Assembly: GCA_021202495.1 (NCBI GenBank)
Contig: JAJQCX010000124.1
Location: 1 to 6,894, forward strand
Direction: 5' to 3'
Source: Clostridia bacterium
GTDB taxonomy: Bacteria; Bacillota; Clostridia; UMGS1883
Length of the DNA: 6,894 bases
This document shows, one piece after another, positions 4,615-6,894 of the stretch. The first letter of the stretch is position 1; every line of letters starts with the position of its first letter. A model generated the notes under the pieces. The model had not been told where the DNA came from. It ran no database searches and saw nothing but the letters and a program-made list of their open reading frames with translations. The position numbers and the translations under genes were made by a program.

Positions 4615-6396
4615 ATGGATACAATGGTAGGAATGAAAAGAAGCTGCCTCTGTGCCGAGCCCACGCTCGCGGACGCGGGCAAAGAGCTCACGCTCATGGG
4701 CTGGGTTGATACAATAAGAAATCACGGCGGCATCAATTTTGTCGTTCTGCGCGACATAAGCGGCATTATCCAAATTGTCTTTGACGCGGGCGACAAGGCT
4801 CTTGCCGACAAGGCTGACACGCTGGGACGCGAATATGTCATCGCCGTTCGCGGCGTTCTGCGCAAGAGAAGCGAGGACACAATCAATCCCAAGCTCAAAA
4901 CGGGCGAGGTTGAACTTCGCGTCACCGAGCTTCGCATTTTGAACGAATCGGAAACGCCTCCCTTTATGATTGACGACGACATCGACGTAAGCGAGGAAAT
5001 GCGTCTTCGCTACCGCTACCTCGACCTGCGCCGCCCCGTCATGCAGAAGAATTTGAAGCTTCGCCACAAGGTAACGCAGATTGCGCGCAGCTATTTTGAC
5101 GAAAACGGTTTCACCGAGATTGAAACTCCCGTACTTATCAAGAGCACGCCCGAAGGCGCGAGAGACTATCTCGTTCCCTCCCGAGTTCATCCGGGGCATT
5201 TCTTCGCTCTCCCCCAGTCGCCGCAGATTTATAAGCAGCTTCTCATGCTCTCCGGCATGGACAGATATATTCAGATTGCAAAGTGCTTCCGCGACGAGGA
5301 TTTGAGAGCCGACCGCCAGCCGGAATTTACGCAGATCGACCTTGAAATGTCGTTCGTAAACGAGGACGACGTTATGAGCGTAAACGAGGGCTTCATTCAG
5401 AAAGTATTCAAGGAAACAATCGGCGTTGACGTCGCTCTTCCCCTCCCCCGCCTCACATGGCAGGAGGCTATGGATCGCTTCGGCTCCGACAAGCCCGACA
5501 CGCGTTTTGGAATGGAGCTCGTTGACCTTTCCGACATCTGCGCCGGCAGCGACTTTAAAACTTTTGCCGACGTTGTCAAAAAGGGCGGCAGCGTCCGCGC
5601 CATCAACGGCAAGGGCTTGGGCGACAAGCTCTCCCGCCGCGACCACGATTCTCTCGTCGATTTTGTTAAGACATATCACGCCAAGGGTCTCGCGTGGATC
5701 GACGTCACCGAAACCGAGCTCAAGAGCCCCATCACAAAGTTCTTCAAAGAGGACGAAATCAAGGCTATTTTGGAGCGCACAAATGCCGAAGTCGGCGACA
5801 CAATTCTCTTCGTTGCCGACAAAAACAGCGTCGTTTATCAGGCTCTCGGCGCGCTCAGACTGGAGCTCGCAAGACGCTTTGACCTCATTGACAAGTCAAA
5901 ATTCAATCTTCTTTGGGTCACGGATTTCCCGCTCTTTGAATACAGCGAGGAAGAAAGACGCTTCGTCGCAATGCACCACCCCTTCACGATGCCCAAGGAC
6001 GAGGATCTTGACATGCTCGATTCCGACCCCGGCAGCGTCCGCGCCAAGGCTTACGACATCGTTCTCAACGGCGTTGAGCTCGGCGGCGGCAGCATAAGAA
6101 TTTACAACAGCGATATTCAGAACAAAATGTTTGAAAAGCTCGGCTTTTCGCAGGAAGACGCGGAAGAGCGCTTCGGCTTCCTTCTCACCGCGTTCAAGTA
6201 CGGCACGCCCCCGCACGGCGGCATGGCATACGGACTTGACCGTCTCGTAATGCTTCTCACCGGCTCCACTTCAATTCGCGACGTAATGGCGTTCCCGAAG
6301 ATAAAGGATTCGAGCGAGCTCATGAGCAAAGCCCCCGGCACAGTAGACGAAAAGCAGCTCCGCGAACTTCACCTCGCAATAAAAGAAACGGAATAA
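4615..6396 (+). CDS. aspS: Aspartyl-tRNA synthetase, bacterial type; possibly non-discriminating
   Basis: This cytoplasmic class II enzyme joins aspartate to tRNA-Asp. At 593 aa it matches the usual bacterial length. Residues about 1-110 are the OB-fold anticodon-binding domain; the catalytic core follows with YRYLDLRRP, STPEGARDYLVPSRVH, and motif 2 FRDEDLRADRQPEF (Arg226). The bacterial GAD insertion spans roughly 300-420, and motif 3 GGMAYGLDRL ends the active site (Arg543). In the OB domain the segment IRNHGGINF has His37 where E. coli and B. subtilis enzymes have Leu (RRDLGSLIF, RRDLGGLIF). His at this site is the state known from non-discriminating AspRS, which also form Asp-tRNA-Asn for later amidation by GatCAB. 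That role is inferred, and neither GatCAB nor AsnRS can be checked here. The gene lies 3 nt after hisS and ends 10 nt before a terminator. Confidence 0.96.
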   Translation: MDTMVGMKRSCLCAEPTLADAGKELTLMGWVDTIRNHGGINFVVLRDISGIIQIVFDAGDKALADKADTLGREYVIAVRGVLRKRSEDTINPKLKTGEVELRVTELRILNESETPPFMIDDDIDVSEEMRLRYRYLDLRRPVMQKNLKLRHKVTQIARSYFDENGFTEIETPVLIKSTPEGARDYLVPSRVHPGHFFALPQSPQIYKQLLMLSGMDRYIQIAKCFRDEDLRADRQPEFTQIDLEMSFVNEDDVMSVNEGFIQKVFKETIGVDVALPLPRLTWQEAMDRFGSDKPDTRFGMELVDLSDICAGSDFKTFADVVKKGGSVRAINGKGLGDKLSRRDHDSLVDFVKTYHAKGLAWIDVTETELKSPITKFFKEDEIKAILERTNAEVGDTILFVADKNSVVYQALGALRLELARRFDLIDKSKFNLLWVTDFPLFEYSEEERRFVAMHHPFTMPKDEDLDMLDSDPGSVRAKAYDIVLNGVELGGGSIRIYNSDIQNKMFEKLGFSQEDAEERFGFLLTAFKYGTPPHGGMAYGLDRLVMLLTGSTSIRDVMAFPKIKDSSELMSKAPGTVDEKQLRELHLAIKETE

Positions 6397-6406
6397 TAAA
6401 TATAAC

Positions 6407-6437
6407 AAAGGACGGTTCCCCAAAGAATCGTCCTTTT
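6407..6437 (+). terminator. Terminator of the hisS-aspS operon
   Basis: AAAGGACGGTTC (6407-6418) pairs with GAATCGTCCTTT (6425-6436) over 12 bp with one G-U, around the loop CCCAAA, and the T run extends to 6437. It lies 10 nt after the aspS stop. Confidence 0.87.
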
Positions 6438-6658
6438 CTCACGTAAGCGTCCCGCTTAACCGTCCTCGCGCATAAAAAGAGTGTATACCGTAAATTTCAT
6501 GCCCGCGTTGCTGCAAATGCACTTGCACGGGGGGCAGAGCAAGCGTGCCGCTTAAGCCTTCCCGCTTTCGCGGCACTGTCCTTACATAATCCCTCCGCCC
6601 TATCGTCCGAGCGTTTTCCTCCCCACGTCGACGCGAAGCGTCAAGGGCAGAGGGGGGG

Positions 6659-6681
6659 ACCGCCGCGCAAAGCGCGGTGGT
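6659..6681. repeat. GC-rich hairpin in the intergenic element
   Basis: CCGCCGCGC (6660-6668) pairs with GCGCGGTGG (6672-6680) with one G-U, and A6659 pairs with T6681, closing an AAA loop. No T run follows on either strand, so it is not an intrinsic terminator. Confidence 0.7.
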
Positions 6682-6729
6682 GGTAGTGTCTTCCCCCGTC
6701 CCCCACTATCTAAGTAGCGATCTTGTACT

Positions 6730-6748
6730 GGCGGGGCTCGTCCCCGCC
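6730..6748. repeat. GGCGGGG/CCCCGCC hairpin
   Basis: A 7-bp pure GC stem encloses the loop CTCGT. No T run follows. It is part of the same GC-rich element. Confidence 0.7.
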
Positions 6749-6832
6749 CGCCATCTCCCACCCACATCATAAACCGCGACCACACATTAAATTCCCCCAC
6801 CGCACTCCATCGCGAAGCCGGCTCAAGCGTCA

Positions 6833-6850
6833 CGCTTGCGCTTGCGCTTG
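6833..6850 (+). repeat. Three tandem CGCTTG hexamers
   Basis: CGCTTG occurs three times in a row. The first copy also forms the right arm of the hairpin CAAGCG-TCA-CGCTTG (6824-6838), so the array may have grown by slippage from the hairpin arm. Confidence 0.85.
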
Positions 6851-6867
6851 TAATCAATTGTTTACAA
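6848..6867. promoter_or_regulatory. 20-nt near-palindrome, possible operator
   Basis: TTGTAATCAATTGTTTACAA is identical to its reverse complement at 18 of 20 positions, centred on CAATTG. It lies 13 nt before a TTGACA box, where an operator or activator site for the next gene would be expected. It does not resemble the TTGCAC palindromes at 567-797. Confidence 0.4.
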
Positions 6868-6880
6868 AATAGCTAAAGCT

Positions 6881-6886
6881 TTGACA
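6881..6886 (+). promoter_or_regulatory. Possible -35 box of a gene beyond the right edge
   Basis: A perfect TTGACA lies 8 bases from the window end, and its -10 box would fall outside. The same perfect box is used by the two strongest promoters in this window (745 and 3286), which supports the call. Confidence 0.45.
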
Positions 6887-6894
6887 TATAAAAG

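Larger units (their letters stand above)
6438..6894. other. Non-coding GC-rich multi-hairpin intergenic region
   Basis: I see no credible gene here; an 85-codon reading frame on the complement (6600-6857) is Arg/Pro-rich and low in complexity. Hairpins are dense: GTGCCGC/GCGGCAC (6545-6576), GACGC-GAA-GCGTC (6630-6642), a 10-bp stem with an AAA loop (6659-6681), GGCGGGG/CCCCGCC (6730-6748) and CAAGCG-TCA-CGCTTG (6824-6838). The stretch with a G run and paired GC blocks (about 6640-6760) resembles dispersed intergenic repeats that I recall from Oscillospiraceae-type genomes. Membership of a repeat family is inferred, since only one copy lies in the window. Confidence 0.6.

Noticed and set aside
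4606..5679. A 357-codon open frame on the complement of aspS
   Set aside because: It lies wholly antisense to a clearly conserved AspRS, lacks recognisable domains, and arises from the codon bias of the GC-rich sense gene.
5426..6097. A 223-codon frame on the plus strand inside aspS
   Set aside because: It is Ser/Ala/Arg-rich, overlaps aspS in another frame, and has no ribosome site or conserved motif.
6600..6857. An 85-codon frame on the complement in the right intergenic region
   Set aside because: It reads through GC-rich hairpins, is Arg/Pro-rich and low in complexity, and has no ribosome site that I can see. Better seen as part of the non-coding element.

Overview
The window looks like a chromosomal segment from a Clostridia-class Firmicute, probably of the Oscillospirales type. 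The evidence is a hisS-aspS tandem, strong AGGAGG-type ribosome sites, the clostridial 'copper amine oxidase N-terminal' stalk domain in two exported proteins, a small clostridial XRE regulator, and a GC-rich multi-hairpin intergenic stretch. Base composition is mixed: hisS and aspS are about 55% GC, while the left edge and the 3' parts of the two exported-protein genes fall to about 30%. The taxon is inferred from gene content, not from a marker search.

Layout. Positions 1-322 hold no protein gene. They carry a possible promoter, a long imperfect hairpin (50-186) and a rightward intrinsic terminator (211-242), which together could be a roughly 190-nt structured RNA. A 75-residue XRE repressor lies on the minus strand (323-550). 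The 319-bp divergent region 551-869 holds three copies of a palindromic operator-like site, a near-consensus rightward promoter (745-773), candidate leftward promoters, and a leftward terminator. Rightward from it runs a two-gene unit (870-1565 and 1604-3145) for exported stalk-domain proteins, one ending in an NPCBM-like module and the other in a propeller-like region plus a C-terminal module with a DxNxDG loop. A terminator (3238-3272) closes the unit. A fresh promoter (3286-3315) then drives hisS and aspS, which lie 3 nt apart and end at a terminator (6407-6437). The last 457 bp are non-coding and carry several GC-rich hairpins, a tandem hexamer, a 20-nt near-palindrome and a TTGACA box at the right edge that probably serves a gene outside the window.

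How the parts work together. The XRE protein probably binds the palindromes and controls both itself and the stalk-protein operon; the best palindrome overlaps the predicted transcription start of that operon. HisRS and AspRS are housekeeping enzymes of translation. AspRS has His where discriminating bacterial enzymes have Leu in the anticodon-binding domain, so it may also charge tRNA-Asn with aspartate. No phage, CRISPR or transposase gene is visible.
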